DNA of 64,000 bases from Epiperipatus broadwayi (GCA_028023455.1 JAQFVV010006231.1:6586036-6650035); one strand, 5' to 3'. Shown: positions 11,763 to 28,822, numbered from the stretch's first letter. Notes: a model not told the origin generated them from the letters alone. Numbers and translations: made by a program.

Positions 11763-12225
11763 TGTCAACAGATGGCGTTCTACCAAAAACACCGTCAAGC
11801 ATTTGTTTACATAAACATCAGAGCATGCATTCACTATCTCTAACTTTAATTCCACTTTCAGATCATGATTTCAAGCTATTTGCAGTTGTCAGTGAAAGAC
11901 AGGAATTTTAGACACTAGATCTAAACACAAACTCTGAGCATTTACGAAACAGTTTCTATTCAGCTTGCAAGCGTGAATCTTTTAGACACGTAATGTCTTC
12001 AAACTCAGCATAGCAAGCCAGATAGCTACATGGGTCTGATCTCAGTTCAGCATCACCACATAGTAAAAGCCTCTGCAATATATATTATTGCTAGAAAGAC
12101 CTCAAAGGTACATTTATGAAAAACAAAAAACAAAACTTGCTAATGCTTGTATTTATGTCAACAGATGGCGTTCTACCAAAAACACCGTCAAGCGTTTGTT
12201 CACATAAACATCAGAGCATGCATTC
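11763..12225 (+). repeat. Tandem repeat: one full unit plus the start of a second (about 393-bp period)
   Basis: The opening 70 bases (beginning ATGTCAACAGATGGCGTTCT, including CCAAAAACACCGTCAAGC and ending CAGAGCATGCATTCACTAT) recur almost exactly at 12156-12225. The unit between them is a diverged relative of the unit at 63093-63494: both contain TTTTAGACA.TAGAT.TAAA, a GCCTC.GCAATAT.. segment, and a run ending TTGCT..GCTTGTA. It therefore belongs to the same foldback-like family. Confidence 0.75.
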
Positions 12226-14832
12226 ACTATATATATATATTGTACAAAGGTAGAGTGTTTTAGTGTTTTGAGAGTAAAAATACTTAGGAAATTTCATTAT
12301 TTTTTTTTTTAAAAAAATACAACAACAAAAAAGTAAAATAAAAGGTTTAAAAGTTTGGAGAAAAAGAAAATTAGGAACAAAAGATTAGAGTAGGGGGCTT
12401 ATTGTTAAATAAAAAAAAAGGAATTGAAATAAAAATGATTTAATATTACTTTTAATTATTTCGTAATAAAACTAAAAAAAAAAAAAGGAAGTTCATTTTG
12501 TTTTATAATAAAAAGATTGAATGTGTGCATGTATAAATAGATTTTGAAAAAAGTAAAGGAATTTTAGAAGACAATGGAGAGCTAATGTAATAAAACAAAA
12601 GGAAATCTAATTAAATGGCTAAAGGAAAATTAACAAAGAAACTAAATATTACTACTCACTTAAACCAATGACCAATGGAAAGGATTAGAGACATTAAATA
12701 AAAGAAACAAGTCCAGTCGAGCGAAATAGAATGCACAATGGATCCACAAGATAAGAAGTGCCAGATATAAAAAGGAGAACTTTGTATTGTTATAATAATA
12801 TAATAAAAAAATTATTAATTAAATTAGAAATAAATTTGATAGGAAATAAATTGGATCAAAAAATTATTACTTGGAAATAAACTGCATAATAAATTGATTG
12901 ATTCCAAAAAATTACAGAAGCTACTATTAGAAGAGAATGATGCGTTGCTGAACCCATCATATTGTGTGGTCAGCCTGAACCTTCCCTGTGGCATCACCAG
13001 CAGATAGTTCGAAGGACAAACCATGTTCGGGTGAAGTCTAAGGAACAACAGTGTGTCCATGACGAGATCCATGAGAGTTCATATAATATCACAAATTAAG
13101 AAAAGATCTATAGGAATTAGTGCCAACCGTTGGAGCCAACATTTTACAGAAGCTACCTTTTGTCATACTTGTGTCAAATCAAATTCAAATCCTAGGTAAC
13201 ATTTCATTTTCTTATTCTCCAATTCTTGATTTATAAGCTGTGGTAGATAAGTAAATAAAAAGAAACTTTTAACTTTTAACTTCTCATGAACTATTATCTT
13301 CAGAGTATAAATTATATTAGCTCCATTGTCCAACTTTTATGCAGAATTGTTAATTGTGTGTGTGCGAATTTTAATTAAATATGTTTTATATTTTATTTTA
13401 TATCAAAGATATTAAAATATTTATATAACTGAAAAGTGTGTGCGTGGTTGTATTATGAGACAAAACGAATATGTTAAGAAAAGAAAACGGGTGTTAAATT
13501 AGTAGTGAAATATTTATTACTAGAACGATCATATGCTTTTAATATGGTATAAAATGCTTATTTAAGAAAAAAGAGCGAGATTCAAAGTGTTATTGAAATA
13601 TTTATGCTAATAGAAGGAATGTATACCTTTATTATGAGATAATATGTTTAATTTATGGAAATAGAGCAGGGATTGAAATATTTAGTCATTATTAAGAAGT
13701 GATTTAAGTTGAAGCTAAAAGAATAGAGTATCTTTTGAAATAAGAATTTTGAATGACGCAAATGTTTTATTATGTGGAAAGTAAAAAATTTTTTTTATAA
13801 TATTAAAAAATATAATTTTTAGAATGGGCGGATATTTCTAAGACAGCTACAATTTGATGAGTTAGCTGGGATTTCAGGTACTAGATTTATTGCTGGTCGA
13901 GCAGACACGTTAAAATAAATAAAGTGTTGGTTGGCCAGTGTTTTAATTTAGTAACCAAATGCTTATGTTATTTGTGGCTTGCTACCAATGATATCATTCA
14001 CTCCACTTGAAGGACCAGAAATCTTCAGAGATAGAAAAGTTTGTTAATAAGGGAAATACGAAAGTACATATATATATATATTTTATTCTTATTAAAGGAG
14101 GAAAGTGGACGGATCAAGATATATATATGATAAGGTTTGGGAAAAATTAAAACTGATTATAATTTCTACCTAATTAATACCTTTATGTGCACTTGTTAAT
14201 TATAAAGAATATTTTATTTTTCACACTTTGCAATAAAACAAGTAATATCTGTTTGATATAAATAATATTCAAATTATTTTGATTTATGGTTAGGAATATT
14301 GTTTTTAGAATAGATGATGAAGGATTCCCTTCAAACAAATCGTGTGATCCTTATATTGTTATAGTTCACAATTCTGAATTTGGCTATCATATATCATAAA
14401 TTAATTAAATAATAAGTTCATAGAGATTTCTTTAATGCATTTGTCCATAATATTATTATTCAATTCGCTTATTGTTTGTTTGTTTTTTAAAAAATCTTCA
14501 CTAACTATCTGTAATTTATTCGCTTTTTTTTCATCATTACTATTTAATGGCAATAATTAAATAAAACATTAATTATTCTTTTTTATAACATAATTATAAA
14601 GTTAATATCCAAATTTTGCAAAAAAAAATTGTTATAAAAGAATTAGGGATATATTAGCTTACCAATAATAAATAATTCAAAAAATGGATAAGAAATTTGG
14701 GTGGCTGGCATATATTTTCAGGATGGAAAGGGGGAAGCTGTGATAGAATGTGAATTGTATCTAAGATATTTTATTTAAAATATATGACAAAAAAAGTAAG
14801 ATGTTATAGAGCTATATTGGAAGCTGAAATAG
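12226..14832. other. AT-rich, C-poor spacer
   Basis: The plus strand is visibly rich in A and G with few C from about 12.3 kb on. A GC-richer patch at 12940-13070 holds an 82-residue minus-strand frame that I cannot assign. Nothing else is recognised. Confidence 0.5.

Positions 14833-14886
<54 letters not shown>
14833..14886. repeat. (TAA)n microsatellite, left array
   Basis: An uninterrupted AAT/TAA run of about 50 bp, separated by about 45 bp from a long perfect palindrome and a second, longer (TAA)n array. Confidence 0.95.
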
Positions 14887-14887
<1 letters not shown>

Positions 14888-14932
14888 GTAAATAAGCATT
14901 TATTTTTATATAATGCTATGCATACAATTGTA

Positions 14933-19329
<4,397 letters not shown>

Positions 19330-19388
19330 ATAAAGCTGAAGTTGTGGATAGAAAATAGTTTTCAAGTACTTATCAGGATTCAAGATGA

Positions 19389-19396
19389 TCTAGGAA
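19389..19396. repeat. Left 8-bp target-site duplication of hAT
   Basis: TCTAGGAA here and TCTAAGAA at 20926-20933 flank the element directly, with one mismatch. An 8-bp duplication is diagnostic of hAT-type insertion when found with matching TIRs. Confidence 0.88.
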
Positions 19397-19851
19397 TAGG
19401 GTGACCAGATGTTCCAATTTTTTGGGATTTGGCCCTGTCCCCAAAGTATCTTTTCAACACTGTTGTATGCCCCAATTTTCAAATACACATAATTATTATT
19501 TGTCGTACATAAATAATTCAGTGCAAAAATGATAGTTTCTTGGCCCTCCCTGTCTATTTCAGTCTTTACAGTAATATTATAAAACCTTCAGGCAAATTCC
19601 AACATCAAAACAAGGATCAGGCTCAATCATGTATGGTAGCTAATATATTGTAAGGTCAGTTTCTCAAACTAAATATACTCTCGCATCCAACCTCATCTTG
19701 CATGTGCAAATGGATTTTTGCAGGCTAAAAATTGAACTGTGCTTGCATTTTCTTCAATTGACAGTGTAGTTTTGCCAGTTCTTTGTTGATATTAATTTTT
19801 TTCCAGGACAAAATTAAAAGGAATTTAATAATATTCTAAACAATAGACAAC

Positions 19852-20037
19852 ATGTCAAAGAGGAAGTGTAATTACAATGATAAATATACACAAAAATGGA
19901 GTTTTATAAAAATAAAAAAAAGAATGTGATGACTATGAAGCAAAATGTGAATTGCATACTGCATACATCAGTGTTTTACACAGTGGCAAATCTGACATAA
20001 AAACTCATATAAACAGTCAGAATATATGAAACAATTC
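19852..20037 (+). pseudogene. hAT transposase N-terminal fragment (BED-finger-like)
   Basis: From the ATG at 19852 the frame reads MSKRKCNYNDKYTQKWSF, like the start of many hAT transposases. After a frame change it reads KCELHTAYISVLHSGKSDIK then TH, matching the BED-finger region (canonical C..C...SIAHGGRSDI..H). The first zinc ligand is retained, the second Cys is replaced by His, and stops follow. Non-functional. Confidence 0.7.
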
Positions 20038-20478
20038 AGATGATGAAAACATGAATTGAAAATAAATTTATTCCACACTTGGTTGGACAAATGTTTTTGA
20101 AAATTGATTTGTCAGAGACAGATAAAAACTCCTTCAAAGAAGATGCCCAAGTGTTATGAAACTTCTTTAGCATATTTGGGAAAAACTATTTCAAATTTTA
20201 AAAAATGTATATCTTTTAGCTGGATGGATTTTTTAAAAAAAATACCGACATTGAATGATGTATTCTACGCTGGTATTGGTTTAAATAAGATTTGTATACC
20301 CATTGATGATAATTTATTAATGGATCAGTTCGAAGTATAAAAAAATTTTGTCTAGAGCAAATTCTAAAACAATGAAACTGTTTGGTTTGAAAATTCATGC
20401 TGTGAATATTGGTCAAAATTCTGTACATCTGTAAAATTTATTGACCAAGTATCAGAAATTGAAACAATATTCCAATAT

Positions 20479-20703
20479 TATTTTGCCTTACCTTCTCATA
20501 ATGCAGATGTAGAAAGAGTTTTTTTCTTAATAAATAGTCAATGGATGAAGGAAAGAAATAGAATGGATTTGGAAAGTCTAAATTAAATAACTTTATGCAA
20601 TTACAATATGAAAATGAGCTGTGCTGAATTTAATGACTACATTAGAAGCAATAAAATCCCATTACAATCTATAAGCAACAGCTTGAAATATAATAAAAAA
20701 TAA
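20479..20703 (+). pseudogene. hAT transposase C-terminal dimerisation domain fragment
   Basis: The frame reads FALPSHNADVERVFFLINSQ, then WMKERNRMDLESL, one stop, and further residues to about 20703. It matches the hAT family C-terminal signature (LP.SNA..ERVFS......RN.L..E.L..L). The catalytic middle of the transposase is not recognisable between this and the N-terminal piece. Confidence 0.82.
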
Positions 20704-21616
20704 TAAGTAATTTAATAATTAAAAAAAATAATTTTAAATTTATTATTCAGTTTCCTTTCATACGTGCATTGGTTTGTTACAAAGTAAAGTCATTGATCCC
20801 ATGTGTTGTACCATATGCATAGATCACTGTGGCATAGGCTACATTACCAGGATTCCTGATACTGGACCATAAAAATGATTGGTCATCATGTCCTGATTTT
20901 TGATTGAATTGATCTGGTCACCCTATCTAAGAAATGATGTAGTGCAATTGTTGGTGAATCCAGTTATAAATATATTGATAATAATGAATTTATTGCAAAG
21001 TAAAAACAAAAAATCTTCAAATAATAAGAAATTACAGAGTGAAGATGTAAATACATTTATAGAAGCAGACATGATGCAAATGATGATCAAGTTATGTAAA
21101 CAATTAGATGATTATTATAAATGCATGTTTCAAAGGATGGAGTGTCTATACAAACTATACAAATTAAACCAAAAATTAGACAATCCAAAGCAAATAGAAG
21201 AAGAGACAGAAAATAATCAAGAGCATCTTAAAGAATAAAAAATAGATCAAATAATGAATGATGAACAAGCTCATTTAGAACTAAAGTCAGAAGATGAATA
21301 AAAAATATGTGAAATTGTAATCGAACCAAAACTAATAGAAATAAATATCCAAATGGTAGAAGATAAATCTAATACATTAATACAATATGAAATTGATGAA
21401 TGAAAACTATATGAAGAAATTAAAATTCAACAAGAACAGGTTCAAATGAAAAACCAAATGGTAAAAGATGCACCTCATTCATTAAAACAAGATATAGAGG
21501 ATGAACTAAAGCTATTGGAAGAAATAGAAATTCAACAAGAAAAAGCTCAAATAAAAGACCAAACATAACATGATGCACAACAAATTTGTTTATTATTATA
21601 TCCAAATTCAACTTGA

Positions 21617-24600
21617 TAATTTTTCCAACATTTTGTGATTTATTACTTTCATATTATTATAAAATAAAAACGATAAGACATTCATTTTATGCACAATTGG
21701 CATTTTGATTTATAGTATAAATATATCTTTTTTCTTGTAATAATTTTATTAGCAAACTATAATTTAATATATATATTAAGGTTTTTTTTTTTAAATTTTT
21801 GTAATGATAAGTTGTGTTCAATATATAAGTAATAAATTACAAAACATTGAAAAATTTCCAAGAGTTGATTGAAGTTCTATACTTTATGGCAACTTAAAAA
21901 TTATATAACAATTTAAAGAAACAAGAAATTAATGATTAAAAAATGGATTCCTATTCCATGTCTTTCAAATGCTCAAACAAAATTTGTTAAAAATATATAT
22001 ATGAAGAATTATATAATGTTTCATTTTGTGTTCTACTTAATGTTAACAGAATAGTGAATAATTTTTAAAAATGTGATACTTTTGAACAAAAAAATAATAT
22101 TGTATATCAATATATATGCAAATTCAAAACTTATAGATATGTGAATTGAGGTGTAGTATTGAGAAACACTCAAAAGAACATACATTTTTATATTAACTAA
22201 TAAATAATATGAGTAATAATAATTTAATAACAGCTTTTATAATTTTTATTTTGGAAAAACATGTAAATTTATTTTTAATTTTCACTATAATTTTTCATGT
22301 AGAAAAAAATCATAATAATAAAAAAATTAAAGAGGTAATTTTAATAAATAGAAGTAAGAAATCTTTAATTAATAGACAACATGCGATAAATTAAAATTCA
22401 TGAATCGTGAGATATCACGTGATGATATTTACTTTCACCGGATTTAAAAGGTTTCCAATTAATGATTACTGATATTATTTATTGACACTATTAATAATTT
22501 ATTGTTTTACTATTATATAGATGAATATATTAACAAGAATGTATTGACAATAAACAATTAGGCTTTTGAAGCAATGTGACATATTAGAAACTTAACTTAG
22601 AAACTTTCTGTTGCCTTCAAAATATATTTACAGCAAACCAATGTTTTTTTTTTGAGAATATTTAAGTCAAACATATACATTGTAACAATCAGAAAGTATA
22701 GTTGCTTCCCCGACTCAGAGACATAGGTAAAGGGGGTCCGAACCTCACCCACCTCTCTAAATCATATCTAAGTGACTCACTTCCTCAACCTCACAAGAGT
22801 TAATTTTCTTAGTGCAGTCCGATGGTCAGATAGAGATAACACTTTTAGGAATTTTAGACAAAGTACTGATCAGGTTCACACATATAAAATAATGGGCGTC
22901 TACAACTTTTTTACTATTATAAATTATAGTTTATTGTTACTATAAGATTGTCTAAATTTCAAATAATGGAATTATTTACAAATTACAAGAAAGTACCCGC
23001 ATACGTACATAAGATTCAGTTGTAACTTACAATTTTTGAAATAAAAGAAAAACAAAGCATTTGATATACATTATTAAACATAGGGACGAATTTGTCTAGG
23101 TAGAGAGAAAGTGCGGCCTCATTTATATTAATATATATAAAACCCCAATGAATCTTAAACAATAAAGTTGCATAGCAACACATAAATCATATATCAACAG
23201 GCATAATTATAAAACAAAAGAGTAAGATTCAGTGTGATACTCAGTGATTATGTATATATTTAAATGCGTGTCTCTAAAATATAGTAAAATCTTAATCATG
23301 AAGCCAATTTGATTAATGGATAGCTACTTTGTCTCTAATTGATTATTAGAGAAAGGAACTCATTTTCCTAAGAGTGGTCCAGCTTCAGGAATGAAGTGTC
23401 TTTTGTTAGCTTAATGTCTATTTCTTCTCGCTGCCCCTTTAACAGGATTCATTATTCCAGGCAATTGATATATCCAGTATTCACAAGCTGGCTGGATAAA
23501 GTAATTCGAAGAAGCAATAAAAGAATGTAGAGACATGATAGAATCACTAAGTACCATGATATTGGGAATATGGACAAACAACAATAAATATTAAAGCCTT
23601 ATTTACATTAATATATAGATATACGATCCTGTATGTTACTACACTAGAAAATCCATTATACAATAATAAAAACCCTCTTTTAAAGTCATTAAATTAACTT
23701 ATATGTGGGAATTATACCAGCATTTTATTTGTAGCATGATTAATCAAGAATTATCATTATTTAATTTATGCACATAGATTTGATGAATATTGGATAATTA
23801 TATGAAGATCACACTGTATCTCTCTATTATAAAATATAAAAATAACAGATGCTTATATATACTGCATCCCCTAATACGTATTTATTTAATAAGCATTTGA
23901 TTTGATTAAGAATACATATGTATAATAATAATTGCAAATTGCGATGTACTTTTCTAAAAATATAAATCAATAAATTAAATAGATGCATATATATATGATA
24001 TGAATGTCTTTCTTATTGTAATTATAAAATGAATATAGAGTTTAGCTAAACTAAATGCCAATGTAACTGCGGGAGAAGGTGGATGGAATTCTTTCACAAA
24101 CCAAAATAACTTTTACAAATTATTTAGAAACGATTTCCATCTTTATATAGTGGTTGAGGGGAAATAAAAATAAAAGTTTTAATTTATTCAAACTATCTTC
24201 CAACTATTCCCTTATATATATATATATTCTTCCTCATTACCAATAATTAAAAAAACTCTTGTTGATTTTATGTATATGCTAACGATGCGTCAATATATAT
24301 ATATAACAAGAAAGGAAACAGAATTAATTGATCGCCAGAATACATTTGTTAACCTTTTAAATATATGTTAGTTAATATATATTAAGCAGAACAATAATAA
24401 AAAAAATGATAAAGATAAAAGTTACTGTTAACTCAGACACATGTATATGTATGGATTATGCTTTAAAGGATGGCAAATTAAGAGTCCATTTTTAGAAGCC
24501 TCATGATACACATTCTTTTTTGACAGCTGTTATGGTCTGCATCATGGATGTATGTGCTCATGTTTCTATTAAGATAAATCTTTCTTTCTGGTAGGCAGTT

Positions 24601-25186
24601 ATCGGGCATGATTCTTCGGTCTTCAGCTGGGCTTCATCTCTATGACTCCCTCTGAGGACAGACAATGTGAGAAAGTGGAGATAAGGCTTCTCTACACAGG
24701 CATGGCTTGTACAGAGATTTACCTATCAGTCCAGACTTTAGAACAAGAAGAACAAAGAAAAACGTTAGCATTTATCCCTTTTAACTCTTTTTTCACATTA
24801 ATTAATCAATTGAAGTCTATCCAATACTTCCATTGTTTATAAGCTCTTAAAAGCATCATATGATTTTACACTATTATTTAGATGACAACAAATGATTTTA
24901 TCTCATTTTTCTCAATGGATCTTAAGTTAAATTTTTATTTAATCTATTTTGTGCATTAATTAAATTTCTTTATTTGCTAATGCAATACTTTTTTATATTT
25001 GCTGATGAAATAATTTATTTTACTTTAAACTTTTTCCTATAATTTGTAAATTATATACATTTAAATTTCATTAATAATTTACAATATATTTTAATATTAT
25101 ATATATATCATTAATCATTTATTTTAATATTCATTCACTGTTGTTGGCTTTATGGTCTGTGGTTAAATAAACAATGAATGGTGAAG
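21617..25186. other. AT-rich spacer, no gene recognised
   Basis: Three GC-richer patches interrupt the AT background (22690-22900, 23340-23530 and 24480-24800). A 66-residue frame lies in the last at 24642-24842, without recognisable homology. The patch at 23430 has an acceptor-like pyrimidine tract ending TTTAACAG, but no open exon follows. Confidence 0.5.
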
Positions 25187-25219
<33 letters not shown>

Positions 25220-27260
25220 GAAATATATGTACAGCTTCAATATATATATATATGGAAATATTTAATGTACAGAGTTATCCATTTATAATTAATTTAATTA
25301 GAAAGCACTTTACCAAGAACAGTAGCTAATGAAAAACAACTTCCCCAGGCCAAGGGTTAAAGTAAAACTGACAGGCTGATTGCATTCAAAAAGAGGATCC
25401 CTCTTTTAAATGCCACTCTAGATCTAATACAGAGAACAAAATACTTCTGCTTAAATTTATAGGTGTAAGGAATTTAAGTGTAACAAACTTTTTAATTTTC
25501 TTACTTATTAAACTCTTCCATTAGTAGGTTATATATTATAATACAATATTTTAATGGATGTTTTAGATGGAAACATTTAATGTGTGAAGTTATCCATTTA
25601 TAATTAACTTAATTAGAAAGAACTTACCTTGAACAGTAGTGAATGAAAAACAATTGATCCAGGGCAAGTATTAAAGTAAAACTGACATGCTGATTACATT
25701 CAAAAAGAGGATCCCTCTTTTAAATGCCATTCTAGATCTAATATAGAGAACAAAACACTGCTGTTTACATTTATAGCTGCAAGAGATTAAAGTTTAGCAA
25801 ACTTTTTAATTTTATTATTTATTTTCTTACTTATTTTTTTTATACAGGTGATTCTCTACTTTTGTACCTAATTGGTTTTTGAAATGCATATGAAGATTGA
25901 AATATATAAAAGTAGAACAATGTAAAAAAATCATCAATATATGTATTTATTTTTTTCTACTAATTATTATACAATCGTTAACTATTTTTTAAAAAAAAGA
26001 TCAAAGAATTATTAATATATAATAAATTTTCATACTTTGAAAATATTTTTTATCTAATTTTTTTAATTTTACTTGAGAAAAAAATGAGGCTAAATACAGT
26101 ATATAGACACGCATGACACAATTATATGCATATAAGATCTAAATGAATAATATTAAAAAAAAGTTTAAAAGCATAATTAAGACCAAATTGATTCTGCATG
26201 AATTTGGAAATATTCTCTAATTTTGTTTATGTTTTTTATGATTTAACATATTATCCATTGGCTTAAATTATACGAATGATCGATTGAATCAATAGATTCC
26301 CATCTTCATCTTGATTGTACTGAGATTATGAAACCTTGATTTCTTTTTGTTCATATCAACACTGTTACTTTTTCATTTTTCACTCATGTTTATAAATAAG
26401 GGAATTTTTTTTCACTAAAGCAGAAATGTATGTAAAGTGATAGCACATATTCTGTTCTAACATAAACTGACAAGACACAACTTATCTACACGCATGCTAG
26501 CTCAAAATGTCCCTGCTCAAGACTAGAACTGTGATGCCAAAAATGGATTTAATTAATATGAGAGGTAAGGAAGGATCCATGACTAATATTCCATGAGAAA
26601 GGGAGAATCATTACATGAAAGTACATACATTTTATCATATACATAGATAAAAATCAAAAGCATGAAACATGTATGAAATAGCAAATTGTATGAAATTACA
26701 ATGTACAAAAGTAGAGAACAGCCTGTATTATCTATTTCCTCTATATTAGATCTAGGTTGGCATAGCCTGTCAGTTTTAATTTAATTCTTGACCTATGGGG
26801 TTGGCTTTCAGTAGCTATTGTTCAAGATTAAGTGCATTCTAATTAAGTTAGTTGTAAATAGTTAAACATTAAATATTTCCATCTAAAACATCCATTAAAA
26901 ATATTGTATTACAATACCTAACCTACCAATGAAAGAGTTTATTATAATAAGTAAGAAAACTGAAAACTTTGCAATATTTTGACTCCATAAGCCTATAAAT
27001 ATAAACTGAAGTGCTTTGTTCTCTATATTACATCTAGAGTGGCATTTAAAAGAGGAGTCCATCTTTTGAATGTAATCAGCCTGTCAGTTTTACTTTAGCC
27101 CTTTGACTGAATTAGTTGTTTTTTTATTAGCTACTGTTTTAGGTTAGATGCTTTCTAATTAAGTTAATTATAAATGGACAACCCCACACATTGAATATTT
27201 CCATTAAAAAAAAAATTACAAATATTGTATTATATATATATATGTGTGTGTGTGTGTGTG
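25187..27260. mobile_element. Foldback-like element F1
   Basis: A mirror structure about 2.07 kb long. Each arm has, from the outside in, a (CA)n(TA)n microsatellite, then two tandem units of about 316-322 bp, then a short inner match (CTCTACTTTTGTAC). Left units begin near 25252 and 25568 (TGGAAA.ATTTAATG..GTTATCCA). Right-arm units, inverted, end near 26882 and 27204. Landmarks shared by all four units include ACTGACA.GCTGATT.CATTCA (or complement) and GATC..TCTTTTAAATGCCA. Long terminal inverted repeats built of tandem units are characteristic of Foldback/Galileo-type elements. No transposase or target duplication was seen. Confidence 0.75.
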
Positions 27261-28303
27261 CATGGTCTTTTGCATTTTATTATATTCATAGCATGACTGA
27301 CTCAAAAACTAAAGTTCTTAAATCAAAACCCAATTTAACACTGTTGGTATTTGAATACCACAATATTTCCTGAGCATATTACTTCTATCATGCACTTATT
27401 GTAGTTTTGTAACTTTTGATAGCCTGTTTAATGCATTATTGTGAGTCTTGTGTCTAATTTTGACATTAGTTGATGGATTCATCTAACTTGTTGGGTTTTT
27501 TTTTATTTTTGTATTTGATAAAATTATCTTTGATATCTGATTATGCACATTATGATGTAATCTTGATCTTAAATTTTGAAAAATTTGTTAAAAGTCAAGT
27601 TGTGACTGCAGGAAAAAAGCACTACTTAAATATAAGTCTATAGTAATTCATTTTTAACACTAAGTAGAATGTACCATGTATATAATAGGGCCACTGAACC
27701 TATCATCTTATAACTAAGTGGTCATAGAAAGGATTTTACTCATACTGATACTAACATTCAATGTATATATGACAAATGTAGGTATTTGTGTGTTTGTGTG
27801 AAGGATTAATGCATACACATGATCTACAACACTTATAATATGGGTTCAAATCTGAGTGAAACCTGAACATTTTTTTCAAGTCCTAAGTAAGCTTAAAAAT
27901 TTTCTTTTAATAGTCTGATTCCAACTAGCTACTCCATTATTGGTTGATAAATAGACATCTAAGTATTCTTAGGAAGAAAGTAAAATAGAGGGGGGTGGTA
28001 GTAAACCCTCTTTGCTCTGCATTTGATTGGCTTAGTAACATGGTTTTATTTCCTTCATTATTTTTCTTCAAAATTGAGAGTATTTTAACTTGCAGTGGGC
28101 TATTTAAAGATTGATAACATATATATAGTAAATAAAATTATGAAATATTATCTAACTATTGTCAAATCTTTTCAAGTCCAATTAGTTATTTCTATTCGTC
28201 TTAGTATATATAACAAGCCTAAAAACTGTTGAACAGATATTGTCATTCACTTAGGTAAGATAAAATAACTTTTTTGAAATATTCTATCTTTTTTTTTTTC
28301 ACG
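27261..28303. other. AT-rich spacer, nothing recognised
   Basis: No supported gene or repeat. One frame overlapping the (TG)n at the F1 edge (27191-27373) is an artefact. Confidence 0.5.
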
Positions 28304-28374
28304 TGTCAAAACATCGGCCGGGAAGCGAACCGGGACAACTGCTTGTAAGGCAGCTGCGCCACCAACGCTTGACA
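28304..28374 (-). tRNA. tRNA-like sequence, probable pseudo-tRNA-Val(TAC)
   Basis: Read on the minus strand there is an anticodon arm GCTGC-CTTACAA-GCAGT, giving anticodon TAC (Val), and a T-arm-like CCCGG-TTCGCTT-CCCGG with the GGTTCG box. A possible acceptor stem GCGTTGG pairs with CCGATGT using wobbles, and outside it TGTCAA pairs with TTGACA. However, only GCGCA remains where the D-arm should be, the T-stem has a C-C mismatch and the invariant A58 is C. It is more likely a tRNA pseudogene or SINE-like remnant than a working tRNA. It lies about 320 bp inside the candidate minus-strand intron. Confidence 0.5.
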
Positions 28375-28689
28375 TATATTCTACTTCAGATCAGAAAAAT
28401 AGTGAAGAACAAATTAGTATTTACCAGTATTGTTAAAGTGGAAAAAAAATCGTCAGCCTCTTTTTAAAAAAAGCATCAAGACCAGATTCTGACCCAAGCC
28501 ATATCTGATTGCGGTTTTTTCAGCACATGATGTTTTCTGTTAAGAGTGCAATTCATTAATGAATTTGTAAATAATAATAAAAATTACATTACGCTTCCCA
28601 CCTTAAAAATTCTAAGTGGCAACAGAAACAATTTATCCTTAAAAGAGATGGTGTACGAGAATTAAATAGATATGTTTTCTGACACCTAC

Positions 28690-28822
28690 CGTCTTCCGAA
28701 CATTTATCAGAAAATGCCTTTAAATCTAATATTCTTTTCACAACTTTTTTAGGTATATAATGCATAATAGGTGCATTTACTAATTCAATGGCAATCCAAA
28801 AATTCAGTAAAAAATTTATCAT
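28690..28822 (-). CDS. Candidate first coding exon of a secreted protein (minus strand)
   Basis: From the ATG at 28822 the frame opens with a hydrophobic stretch, MINFLLNFWIAIELVNA, that fits a signal peptide with cleavage after Ala, then PIMHYIPKKVVKRILDLKAF and SDKCSED. At 28689 a good donor follows (G-GTAGGT), leaving a phase-1 intron. The EGF exon at 1-473, downstream on the same strand, has a phase-1 acceptor, so the two could belong to one gene; that is inference. The open frame continues past this donor to 28589, so an unspliced 77-residue reading or a later donor (AAG-GTGGGA) is also possible. Chance occurrence cannot be excluded. Confidence 0.4.

Larger units (their letters stand above)
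19397..20925 (+). mobile_element. hAT transposon, internally decayed
   Basis: Bounded by perfect 14-bp TIRs, TAGGGTGACCAGAT on the left and its reverse complement at 20912-20925 on the right, with the 8-bp TSD outside. At 1.53 kb it is much shorter than autonomous hAT elements (about 2.5-4 kb) and keeps only the N-terminal BED-like and C-terminal dimerisation parts of the transposase. The TIR resembles those of Zaphod-like hAT elements known from vertebrates and some invertebrates, from my memory of that family. It landed inside a coding-like stretch. Confidence 0.9.
19330..21616 (+). pseudogene. Broken coiled-coil-like coding stretch, split by a hAT transposon
   Basis: Codons are open from 19330 to the insertion point at 19396 and resume in the same frame after the transposon at 20934, if one target-site copy is removed. 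The frame then continues to 21616, interrupted only by TAA 21236, TAA 21299, TGA 21401 and TAA 21566. The predicted protein is rich in Glu, Lys, Gln and Asn, with imperfect repeats such as LLEEIEIQQEKAQIKDQ and LYEEIKIQQEQVQMKNQ. Three of the four stops fall at the same point of the repeat (after D/K-E and before K), where the last repeat has a Leu codon. I do not recognise the family. It may be a dead gene, an exon, or part of an older element. Confidence 0.5.

Noticed and set aside
12824-13072. 82-residue minus-strand frame beginning MDLVMDTLLFL
   Set aside because: First half looks protein-like but the rest is AT-rich noise; no family recognised.
23420-23520. Acceptor-like pyrimidine tract followed by a short open stretch
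   Set aside because: Frames close within 20 codons and no matching donor or homology was seen.
24642-24842. 66-residue frame in a GC-richer patch
   Set aside because: No recognisable motif, no splice signals fitting it, length expected by chance.
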